A DNA stretch of 64,000 nucleotides, from the NCBI GenBank assembly GCA_008694505.1, contig VZDJ01000063.1, forward strand, positions 327,563 to 391,562. Direction: 5' to 3'. The notes beneath the pieces are model-generated. The model made no database searches. It had not been told where the DNA came from and saw only the letters and a list, made by a program, of their open reading frames with translations. Positions 33,301 through 45,300 of the stretch are shown here, one piece after another; the stretch's first letter is position 1, and the number at the start of each line of letters is the position of its first letter. The translations under genes were made by a program, and so were the position numbers. Source of the DNA: Cyanoderma ruficeps (Eukaryota > Chordata > Aves > Passeriformes > Timaliidae).

Positions 33301-36300
33301 CTCCCAAATCTGCAGCAGCACATTCCCTGCAGGAATTCCCCAACACCTGCTGGAGGCTGGAATCACCTCCTCATCCCTCTGCCCCTCCTGAGCGTGGGGT
33401 GAGCTCGGAGCGGAGCTGGAGCTGGCTGGGAACTGCCCCCAGCCCTGTTGGTGTGGCCGGGTGAGAAGTGTCACTCCCCGCAGGTGACACCTGCCCGTGT
33501 GAAGATGAAGGCCATCCTGATTTGACTTCTCCCCCCATTAAGGTGCTTTTATCCTCCAGGGCTGGACTGGCTCTGCAGCTCTGCTCCCCATGGATCCCTC
33601 GGGTTTTCCAGGGGGGAACGGGTTGGGGTGGGGGGAAGCTGCCCGGAACTGCTGCTCTGCTCCCATCCCCAGAGAAACCTCCCCAGGCAAACTCGCACCA
33701 GATCTGATGCCAGGGCTATGCAAAACAGCTGCCAGGTGAAGCAAGGAGAGCAGCACAACCCCGGCCTGCCGGGCTGGGGGAGCCAGCTGAGCTTATCACT
33801 GCTTTTCCAAAGCCCGGGAAGGGCAGGGTGAAGCCTCGGTGATGGGAGAGCTGGAGGGGCTCCGAGCAGCTTTTCCCCATTCCCAGGGCTTCCCCAGCCT
33901 CGTGGAATTTCAGGAAGGGGAGGTCTGATCTAGCAGATTCTGGAGGTTCTGGATCCCACTGGTGTCAGGCTCGTTGCAGCAAAAATCAAGTTGTTGGCTG
34001 GGCTGAAGCTCCATTAAAATGAGCGGAGTTCTGGCAGTTTGCAGCAGCAGAGAGAATCTGCTGCCACTTACACTTTTCTTTCTTTTTATCTCCTGGAGCT
34101 AGAAAAGATTAAATCTTAAGTACAGATTGTTTGAACAGCTCGTTCCTTTAAGGAGAGAAACGACTACTGCAGTGCGAGTCCTGATGTTGACAGAAACTGG
34201 GAGGAAACTGAGGCTATTTTTATAAAGCATTTGTAGGAAAGTTACAGTTCAGCTGAAAGAGGAGAGCTGTTATCCCTATCACACCCAAACCTTGGCTGGC
34301 AGCTGCCATCACTTGAATTTTACATTTACTGAAACAGAAAAAAAAAGGGGGAGGGGGGGGTCAGATTTGTTTGCAAATGAATCTGCCCAAACACTCGTTG
34401 GTCCTGCAGAGATTTGTGTATCCAGCTCCCATTTACATAACCACTGGGAGCAGAAATCACCCCTCCCAGTTTTAAATCTCTCCCTCTTGGACATCTGAGG
34501 CTGAGCCGGTTGCCCCTGGGTCCCTTTGGAGTCAGCCAGCAGGAATAGTCATCTCCAGAGGGCCATTGATGCAGGGAGATGGGCGGCTCAGATAGGAGCA
34601 GGAACGGCCTCTGGAGGTGCCTCCTGCTCCTTCTGTCTGCCCAGGCAGCCCCGGGCAGCTCCCTCACACCCAGTCAGTGCCAGGCTCCGGGGATATTCGC
34701 TCAGCTGGCACAGAATTCCTGCCCGGGGTGCTCCCAAAGCCCCTGGGTTGATCGGCAGGGACGCGGAGGATGATGCTGTGTCTGTAGGGGAGGAAGGGAC
34801 AAAGAAAAGTCCCCAGTGTGTCGGCTGCATGTGCTCGTGGAGGGAGGGCAAAGGCAGAGGGGGGGAGAGGAGGGGAAAGGCCGTGCTGGAGGATGTGGGG
34901 CTGTGCAGGGAGGCTCAGTTCCAGCTCTGCCTCTCGGGTTCCAAGTTTTGGGGTGAATGGTGGTGACTCAGCCATCGTCACTGGGACCCAGGGATTCCCC
35001 TGCAGCCCTTTGAATCTTGCCTCATCACCGGTGAAACTCCTGTCTCCAAGAAACCTGGAGATTACCTTTTCCTTCCTGTTCTATTTTAGCAGCTGGGAAC
35101 TTTTATTTCCTCCTTCCCTGCTGGCTTTGCTCCCCTTCAGCTGCTGCCTGCAGATCTCATCACACACCCCCCACGCCCCGTGGGGGTTTCAAAGGTAGAA
35201 ACTGCAGGCCTTGAAGATGCTCCCGCGGTCCTGCTCAGGTGTGTGGATGCTGATTGTGATCATCCATTAACACTATCAGCATTCCCATCACTGCGTGCGC
35301 CCTCCTTGGCTTTTGGGGCTGGAAAGGAGCTGGAACACAATGAATGAACCCCATTCCTGGGGAGGGAGCAGCTGGAGAGAGCTGGACAGGGAGCAGAGGG
35401 GGCTGGAGCGAGGGAATTACACAGTGGAAAGAGATAAAGGGCTGAGATTGGGGAGGGGGAAAACTGGGAGACAGCAGGCTGGGAGGAAGGCAGGAAGAAA
35501 TGCAGCCAGGCTGGGGGAGAGGGCTCAGAGCTGGCTGGGGAGCAGAGGGTGAGGAGATGGAGATGGAGATGGAGATCTCAAACTGGGGGGCAGCTCAGAG
35601 CTGTCTGGGGTGCAGAGGGTGAGGAGATGTCAGATTGAGGGGGCAGCAGCTCCTTCCTGCTCATAGCACGGTCCCACAGCTCTGTTTCCACAGCCAGTGC
35701 TTTTTAAATGTCAGAGATGAAATCTCCAGGGCTGTTTCTAGACAGCAGACAGCAGCCACAAAGCTCTGTTATCCCCGACTCTCCAATGTTTTGCCACCCG
35801 TGGATAATTGTACCAAGCACACTCCCCCTCAGGATCCACGCTGATTCACCTGGGAATACTCTGTGCATGGAAAAGATATGTGCTGGGATAGGAGAAAGGC
35901 TTGTTCCATGGAGGAAAGTCCATGGGAGGGCTGGATTTGCCCTCCTGCCTGCACAGCCTCTTCCCAAGCACTTTCCAGCTCTTTGCAGGAGCCTTGAACT
36001 GCTGGAAAACACGATGTGTTGGAGCTTGATCAGATCACAGGGCACGGGCTGTGCTGCATGGGGAACGTTATCCTGGAAAAAACCAGCAGGAGCAGGAGGC
36101 CTGGAGGCTTGTGCCGGTGGGATGTGAACAATTCCAGGCTCCTGATCACAAACTGGGCCGAACTGGCAGGGAATGGCTGGGGGAATGTGTTGCAAAGGGA
36201 AGGGGTGTCTTGGGGTTGCCTGTGCAGCTCGAGAGCTTCGTGGAATCCCTTAAAGCGTTCGGCTCCGTGGAGAGCACAGCCTTGGCTCTGTGATGTTCTT

Positions 36301-39300
36301 GATGAATTTGGCAGGTGTGATGGTGGAAGGGGGGGATGTTTATCATCAAAGGGGAATGAGTGAGGGCCTGTGCAGTACCTTCAGGCTGAAACCTGTCTGA
36401 TTTTTCCCCCTGTGCCTGCCAATCTCTTTTGGAATCAAGGAGACGCCTCTTGAGCACAACCCCACGGGCACCCCGTGCTCCTCCAGATATCCCGTAATTC
36501 CCCGGTGCCACGCGGGCTCCTGAAGCTCCTGATGGGATGAGCAGCCCTGGCCACCTGTTTGCTGCCCTTTCCCACAGTCAGCCCTGCATTTCCCGGGGGA
36601 TTGGTGATGTCCTCCAGCTCACCCCTGCTGGAATCTCCCTGGAGCTCAGCGAGATCTCCCCCCACCCTTGGCCGGGTTATCTCCCAGGCAGGAGCACTTT
36701 CATTATCCCTCAGCAAATGCTGGCACCACCTGAACGCTGCAGGAAGCCTTCATCCTTCCATTTCTGCACCTTCCTCCTCCTCTCCCTGCCCTCCCAGGGC
36801 CGGTTTGTTTGGTCATGTGTGTTCCAAGTCATGGAAATCTCCCACCAGCGCTGTCGTTAACACTGAGATGTTTTTTCTCTTTGTTTCGTTGTAGGGAATG
36901 AGCAGAATGGGCTGGATTTTAACAGGCAGGTAAGATGCTCCCTGGCTTGCCAGGTGTTCTCCTCCTTTCTCGCTGTCTTTCACTCCCTTATCGAGCTGCA
37001 GCTCCTGCAAAGAGATAAAAACTGTTTGGTCTGAAGCTGCAAAGAGATAAAAACTGTTTGGTCAGAAGCTGCCATTAAACAGACCACAGAACTTCTTCCC
37101 AGTTCCTCATGTGGGATACAGTGACAGATTGCACCTCTGGTTTCCCTCTCCCCAATTCATACAAGTTCAGTTAATTACTTTAAATTCCTTTTTTAAGGAA
37201 TTTCAAGGATTCCTTAATTTAAGGAATTGAGGTAATTTAAGTTCCTTTAAATGACCATTTTCTTGAAGGGTTTTCTAGCCTTTAAATTTTTTTTATATCA
37301 TCATTTAGAAACAGAAAGCACCTCAGTTCTGGTGGCAGGGGTGCAAATCCCTCCTCAAAGCCCCAGTGCTGTGACAGTGGCACTGGCAGCACCCTGGTGT
37401 GCAGGGACAAAGGCACAGGGCTGGCTCAGGAGTGTCAGCCAGCACTAAAAACGGGGTGGTTTGAGCTCTTGGAGTGCACAGGTGAAATTCCTGCCTGCGA
37501 GGCAGCAGGGAAAGGGACAGCAGGTAAAAATATGGGGCAAGCAAACCCCAAAAGAGCAGCTGAGGGGCCACGTCCCTGCTGTGTGTCCAGCTGAAAGCAT
37601 TCCCTGGCCCAGTGAGTGCCTGCAGACCTTCCTTTCCTAAAAATCCCTGAGTGTCACATCAGGAGGTGGCAGCCCTCTGGAGTCCCTGGGTCTGTGCACA
37701 CACTGGACACTGCTGGCAGGGTGGGGAGGCACAGGGTGCCCAGAGGAGTGTCCAAGGCCAGGTTGGAGCACCCTGGGATAGTGGAAGGTGTCCCTGGAAG
37801 GTGGAATGGGATGAGCTGTAAGGTTCCTTCCAGCCCAAACCGTTCTGAGATCTTAGGAAGATGCTCTCTGGGCCCAGAGCTGAGGGCAGCAGGGCTGGAG
37901 TGAGCCCTGGAAAGGGCCAGAGGAGTCTGGAGAGGCAGACACTGCCCTGCTGCAGGAGCCCAGGGGCTGGAGCTGCAGCCAGCAATGCACAAGGGGCTGT
38001 AGCCCCACGGACAGGCTTGAGGCCGATGTTGGCACAGCAGCCTCTCCCCTCCCAACGTGCATTCCCCAAATCCAAGGGCTCCAACCCTTTCCAAAGGCTC
38101 CCAGTGGGCAGCTGCACCTTCTCCACGTGGCTTTTTGTCCCTCAAGCTGCCCTTGGTGGCCGTCCCCGTGACAAATGTCAGCCAGGCTGCGGTTGGGTTG
38201 TTTGCTTTGGCTGCTCCAGCTCTGGGTGGGTCTCCCTTTCCTATCAAAGGTGTCCTAACACGCTCAGCCATCTTCCAGGATCCTGGAATCCCCAGCTGCA
38301 AACAAAAAGCCCTGTGTCTGCAGCCCAGAGCGCGGGCTCACTCTCCACACTCTGCTCACCAGGGGGGATGAAAGGAAATTCCTTGCAGATAGAAATGAGC
38401 AGGAGACCATTCCCCGCTGCAAACCTCTCCAGTGGCAACACCAAGGTGTTGGAGCTGGGAGCTGGGCCGGGGTTATCCGAGGAGAGCTGGTGGAGCTGGG
38501 CTGATTTACACCCCTGCTGATCTGACCCGCCATCCTCTGTATTCCTCTCAGCGATGCCAGCCTTGCAGGCACTAGAAATATCCTCCTCCTAAAAAAGAAA
38601 TTCTGGCTTTATGATTTTCCTTTTTTTTTTTTTTTTTTTAGNCCTCCCACCAAAACGGCGGCACCACAAAATCTGATTCGTTTATTCCAGCTTGGCTGTG
38701 GAACTGAACAGCCCGACTGAGCTGGGCGATTTAGCCAGGTTTAAACAGCAAAAGGCTCTGAACCAGCTCGTTTTATTGTTTTATTTTATTTCTAAGCTGC
38801 TCTGATTCCCCGGAGTCCAGCAAAGGGGTTTGCAGGGATGCCAGGGATGGGGATGTGACAGGCCCCGAGTGGACACAGGCCTGTGCAAGTGGCTCTTTGT
38901 CTCCCTCTCTTGGCCCTCCCAAGGCCATGGGCAGAGCGATTTTAAATCATCGTTATTTAAAATAATAATTACGATTTGAAAGTTATTGTTATAATTATTA
39001 TAATAATTATTATTTTAAATTATTCTCTTAAATGAGCAGGAGCCCGAACGCACACGGGCTCCACACTCACGTTTAGGGCTGACCTCAGCTGCTGGTGAAT
39101 TCATCCTCGATTCAGCAAATAGATTTCAAATGACGGGAAAAAAGGAAGAGAGGAGAGCTGGAAATATCAAAGTGTTTTCATGTAAAATCAGGTGCTCTGC
39201 TCTTTCATTAGGGGTGGAGGTTGGTGGGTTTTTTAATTTGGTTTGGGGTTTGAGGTTGGTTTTGGGTGCTTTTTTTTCCCCCCTCTTTTTCGTTAGCTTG

Positions 39301-42300
39301 CAATTCAAGTTTTCAAACCAAAGCCAGGGCAGGATGGTTTGAAACCCAACTCCAAACCGACTGCGGGAGCTCTCTTTGCCTTTATTTGGAGCGCTGGGCT
39401 CTAATCACTTTGAAGATCATAAATCTCACATCGTTGAGGCCTCTCCCCCAGCCTTTGTAGATGGCCTACATTTCAGGTCTGCTTCCCTCCCTCCCTGCCT
39501 GCCTCCCGTGTTGTGCTCCAGGCGGGATGGGAAGGGTGGAGTGACCTGGTTAGACCCCTTCCCTGCCTCCCAACTCCTGCTGGGGCTGCTCTCACCCTGC
39601 AAAACGGGCAGGGAGGGAAACTCTTGCGGAGTTTGAGGTTTTCTAGCAGTTTGTGGGTCAGCCCTGCGCTTTATGAGAAAGCTCCCTGTGATCCCTCAGC
39701 CTATTTGGCAAACATTTCTTCTCTCTCCCCCCCTCCTTCCCCTCCCCTCTTCAAACTCTCCTCCCACCTGGATGCAACAGTAATTTGTATGTGAATGAGA
39801 GGGGAAAGGGTGTGGATGGAAAAAGCAGCATCTTCAGCCTTGCCTATCTGGTTTGGCTTTTTTTATTTAGCGAGTCTAATGCCGCTTCGTTTCCTGTTTA
39901 TGGCCAGGGAAATGCAAAGGCACAGTAATAAACTTTCACCTTCGCTGCTGGCAGCCTGCACGGGGACATCTGCCTGCCCATGGCTCGGGATGGTGGCCAG
40001 AGCGTGGCAGGGACGGATCTGAGTGCTGTCTCTGCCTTTTCCTGCCAAAATTCAAGCCCAGTTTGCCTCCCAAGGCAGCGGGACAAGGGCTGGGAGCGCT
40101 GGAATGGGAGATTTTCCTGGCTGCCGTGTGGTGATCCTGCCCAGGTGCTGCGGTCTCCCCAGGCCTGGCTGGGTTTTAATTCCCCGCTCAGCCTTTAGGA
40201 AATACTGGATTGTTTGTTTTTGTAGCTGCTCTGGAGAGCCAGGTGTCTGGAGCTGAGCCCTGGGATAATGCTGCCTGCTGGAATACACACACCGGTGCAG
40301 GGCTGAGGGCTTTGGGAGGTGCCAGGGCTTGTGTGAGTGGTGTGAGGGTTGAGCCCAGCTCGCAGGGATGTGCATCCACAGCTGGAGGAGGAGGATGCAC
40401 AGCTGCTGAAGCCAGGAGCGCTTTTCCAGCAGGGAAGTGATGGCAGGACCTTCCTGGTCCAGGGAGGAATGCAGGATCAGCTCTCCTCCTTCCAGAGGAA
40501 GGAATGCGAGCTCCTCTCCAAGCCCTCCCTGCTCTCCAGTGCAGTTTCCCTGTCCCTCCTGAAATAAAGCTGGCAGGTTTTTGTGTGAGCAGAGCTGGGC
40601 AGGATCCTCTGCTCCTCATCCAAATGTGCCAGGCACTTTTCATTCCTGACCCTTGCAGGACAGGCTGCCATTTGTTTATCCAACCTGTCATTATCATCAG
40701 TCACACCAATCTGAGGGTGATCTGGCTGGGAGACCTGGCAAGGTTTGAGACAGGCAGGGAGGCACTGAGGTGCCTGAGCAGGGCCCAGCTTCAGTTTTAC
40801 TGATGGTTCTTTATTCCTGTTCTTTGCTGCCTTTGCTTTACACCAATCAGGGGATGCAGTGAGGACAGAGATTTCCAACAGGCTTCCTAGAAAGCCTTTT
40901 AGAAAGTTTTAGAAAGGAGGAATTGTTCAGCAGACCCAGCTGGACAGTTCCTCTTTTCTAAAACCAGGTCGAGCATCCCGTGTGTGACTGCCCTGCTGTC
41001 TGTCAGGAGCTGCTGCAGGGGTTCCCTGCCCTCAGGACCTCCTTGTCCAGCTCCTCTCCCTGCTCTGCTCACGCCTGACAGTCCTTGCCCAAAGAAACTT
41101 TGATTTCTGAGCTTTGTGTGGGATATGCAGCAGTCGCTTTGAGGCACCAGGGTGAGTTATCCCAGCTGGTGTCCTGTAGGCACACCATGTGAGAAATTCA
41201 AAGTGGGCAAACTGCACCTGAGATGTGAAATCCCCGGTGGCTCCTTTTCAGGGCCATTAATAAACACCCTGACCTTGTTTGGTTCCTTCCACCCACACGT
41301 CTGAGGGCTCTTTGCTGATGGCTTTAGCATCCTCTGGAAGGTGGGGAGGTGTCCTGCAGACACAGCCTGACTCCCTGGCTCTTCCCAAAGATGCTGAGCT
41401 GTGTGACTGCAGCTGGCATCAGGGGATGCTTCACGGGACAGCTGCCCCGTGGACATCGGGCTGCATTGCAATCCAGGGGCCTGCTCCCTGCCAGAGCTGG
41501 GTTATGGACTCCCATCCTCTGATTCATCGTCTTGTGCTCAACCACAGACAAGTTCTTCCTCCCCTCCGTCCTTTTGAAGGCGCAGAGAAGGGCCCAGCTC
41601 GCTGGGTAGTTTGTTATTAATATCTGGGATGCAAAATTCCCTGCGCATTTAATTTCGCTCCACCAGGGCTTCCCTCCCCGCCGGGGATCTCTCTCGGAGT
41701 TTTTCATTCCTCCCCGCGTTCCCACCTCCCCCTAATCTCATGTGCTCCCTGGATGTCACCGCTGTTCCTGCTCGGCTTTTCCCCCCGCCGTGGGCAGCTC
41801 AGGTTTCAGTCTGCCCTCCGCATTTCCATCCCAGTCCTGTTCTGCCCTCCTCTCAAGGGGAGGTTCACATCCTGCTTCCTTCTCCCCTCTGGGGATCAAT
41901 TCAGATTTCACTCTCTCTTCTCCGCATTGCCCCGGGGGATCAGCCTGAGTCTTGCATCTGCTTTTCATCTCTCGAGCCTCCCCTGGCTGGAGATCAGGGC
42001 TGGCCTTGTACCTGCCCCGCCTGACACTGCATCCAAGCTGGGCTCTGCCCTGGCCTTTCCCTTTTGAAGTCTCCCTGCTCTGTCCTAGGGACAGGCTGAT
42101 TGCATAAATTTGTTTGTGTGCAGGCTCCTGATTGAAATGCAGCCCTTTGGGAAGGCATCAGAGAAAGCCCTGGCTCCAGGGAAAGTCCTCTGTGTCTAAA
42201 TCTGGCCCTGCTTTGCTTAGGACAGATATGCAGAGGAGGAACCCCTTCTTCAGGCTGGGTTTGTTCTGGCACCTCGGGTGAGCTCGCTGGGAATGAACTC

Positions 42301-45300
42301 CAAAACAGGCCAGGGGAACCTGGGAGGGAAAGGGGATGCAATTAGGAGCAGGGATTTGGCCTTTTAAATTGCTTTTCTCAAGGGGTGGACTGAAACCGCT
42401 GAATTAATTTGTTGACAAGAACCCGGAGTTGGCTGGATTTTATCTGTTCCTCAACATCCAGCTGCAGTCCATTCCCAGACTCCTGCTGCCCTGCTTTTAA
42501 AGGGCAAACCTCGTTTATAACCTGATTCCTACACCTGTTTCCTTGGCAAAATCCCTCATGCAGCTGTTCCAGAGACAGATCTCCGTGCAAATTCCCTGCT
42601 TGTCCTTCAGGAAACGCTTTCTGTGCTCAGGAGGGACAAGGCCCAGTGTCACACATCTGTCTGAAGGGTCACAAAACTCGTTTTCCACAACAGAAACTCA
42701 GCCCAAGGCAGGGCTGTCCCCGGGCCAGCCACAATCCAGGTGGCCCAGCACCTTTCCGAGGGCACGAGCTGCTGTGCCTGGATGTGACTCCCAGGGAGTC
42801 ACCACTAATGACGGGAGAACTCCGAGTCCTTGAAGGCCTTTCATCTGCTGAGCTCCGAGAATTCACCCCAAACCTGCACCACCCAGCCAGGGTGGGGCCC
42901 TGCACCCGTCCTGCACGAGGACAAGTCCCAGCACACGGAGGGGAGGGCGATGGGTTTCAAGCAAGGTCTCTAATTTTGGACATCAGAGGGCACTTTCTCC
43001 CTCCCCAGAGGTGCTGAGCTGCTCCCTGTGGGTTCATCCAGCAGGGAACTCTCCTGCCTGCTTCCCAGCCGATGGCATTTGGGTTGGGAGAGCAGAGAGC
43101 TGGCTCTGAGCTCCCCCAACCCTGAGACTTCATCCCTCACCCCAAATGAAACCCCGTGTGATGCTCTCCCATCTTCCTCACTCTCCCTTTCTCTTTTCAT
43201 GACTCTGCTCGGTGTGTTCAGTGCAATCCCTCCAGCTGCTCTTCTCCTGTCCCAGCGCCCTGGGGCGTGGCAGACGGTGCCAAAAAAGTGCCAGGGATCA
43301 ACGGGAGAGGCCCGTGGAGCTGGGATGGAGCCAGCCCCGGCCTGACTCTCAGTTAATTCCTTCTAAAAGTGGGATGTGGTGGCAAGAGAGTCCCTACCAA
43401 GGGCTCCCTGGGCTGTGTGGACACTGTCCCCAGGGGTGACCAACCCAGGGATACCCACACAGTGCCAGGTGTTTGCATTTGTCACTGGCAGAAGGCCCAG
43501 AGAGAACTGAACCAACAGAGATTCCTCCCCAGGGGCAAGGGATGCATGAGGGAAAAAAACCAACAAAAAAAAAGGACTTTTTTCATGCAGGGCAGATTCT
43601 CAGCCTAGAAAATCCCAATAAGGGAACTTTGCAGTGGAACAGGAACGTGCTCGGGCTCCAGGGGACCTGTGTGAGCTTGCAGGAGGGCAGGGGAGAAGCC
43701 ATGGAGTGGTGTGTGTGAAATCAGGGTGATAAGGAAAGGGGCAGGGATGCAGCCCAGGGTGGGAGCAGAGCAGATAAGCACGGGGGTGTGGGCAGAGGTG
43801 GAGTTCTGGAGAGGTTTGGGAGTTGGGCAAGTGAAATGGAGAGAGAGAGGTGCAGGGAGCAGTGCTGCAACCCACGGCCAGGCTGGGGCAGGGGGTGAGG
43901 AAGGGGCAGGGAGAGTCCTGGGAGGGAGAACTCACAGCCTTGATGGTGGGGAAATCATTTCCCACGCTTTGAGTGGAGCTCCTGGCCACTCTGACCAAGA
44001 AATGGCATCTCCCCCCTGCCTGTTGTTAACCTGCTCCCAGTTTGGGTTGCCCATGGGCCTGAATATCCCTGGGAAAAGGGAAGGGGCTGTAAGTTGCTTT
44101 TTCGGTGTCTGTGGAGCGGTTCTGTGGGCCCCGAGCACAGAGCAGCTCCTGGGAGCCCTCAGCAGGCTCTGGCCTGGCCAGGACACCCCACCCACCTGAG
44201 CAGGTGTTGGACAGCCAGGGCAGGTGCCCTTCCCACCTCTGCCTTGGCTTCTCCTCTCCCTGCCCAGCTCCTGTGCCACAGGTGATCAGCTGCGGTTCAG
44301 CACAGCAAGGGGAGGGGGGACTTCTCTCTCTTCCTTGTTTGTTTGGAAGCAAAAATTCCAGGGAAAGCTGTATCAGAGAGCCCGCAAAGGCGGCGTGTGC
44401 TGTTTGTTTCCTCCTGTCGAGCGTGCAGCTTGGCTGCTCCTAAAGTTTTGACTTCCCACCCTTGCTTTGATTCCAGCACAACCATTTCCATCCCAGGCTG
44501 AAGCTGAGGATAAACCCTATCAGATCAGACCTCAATTAATAAACTCAAAGGCCTCGTGTAGGGTGATGCAGGTGTGCTGAGGTTTGCATTTGAATTTTCC
44601 AGCGTGCTGCCATGGCTGAGCTTTAGGACAGAGCTTCTTTGGGAGTTCATCCCACGCTGAATTCCCCTCTGTTCCAAAAATTCCCAGCCTTCAGTGGGAT
44701 AGAAAGGTTACAGGGTGAATATCGTGCCATCGACATAAAGGCTTTCTGCCGTCTTCCCAGGTGTCTGTTAAGCCCTGCTGCACATGCAGGATAGTACATG
44801 TGGAAATAGTAATTGCAGCCCCATTATTATTATTACTATTGCCATAATTTACTATTAGTGTGCTTTTTATTTGATGGGGCCCACGTGTGCGGGTAATTCA
44901 CGGCGGAGCACTTACGCCATCGGAAGGTGGGAAGGCTCGGGGAGCTGCAGGAGCCTTGGATCCAGCTTAATGCCTCTTTCCAGCTTAAAACCTCCTCCCT
45001 GGGCTCGAGGCAAAGGCTTTTGGGGCAGCTCGAGGCAGCCCTGCTGTGCTGGGGAGCACCTTGGGGTGACTCAGAGCATTTTTGGGTGACTCAGTGCTGC
45101 GTTGTTGCTTTTCAGCGAGGGCTCCAGACCCTCTGTGTGCACCTGATCCTCCTCTTCCCTCTGCTGTGGAGGGCTGGGAGTGAGTCAAACTCTTAAACTC
45201 GGCTCTGACTGTGAGATAAGGCAGATGTGGAGGCAGATAAATGTGTTTCAAAGAGGTCACCGGCTAAATAGGAGCTTCACAACAAATGGGGTTGTCTCCC

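Larger units (their letters stand above)
26194..36894. other. POU2F3 intron 2
   Basis: 10.7 kb without a recognisable exon. Listed separately are a three-copy repeat (26768-26910), a 103-bp duplication (29211-29415), CR1 copies (30050-30290 plus, 30405-30665 minus), a G-rich stretch (29925-30050) and a transcription-factor site cluster (31676-31833). Short microsatellites include (AAC)n at 27883-27903, (TA)n at 28978-28992 and (GGAGAT)n near 35555-35578. Single or few N bases lie at 28923-28925 and 31898 inside T runs. Confidence 0.6.

Noticed and set aside
37182..37203. Short hairpin AAATTCCTT/AAGGAATTT
   Set aside because: A 9-bp stem in simple AT sequence with neighbouring partial copies. 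Too weak to call an RNA gene.
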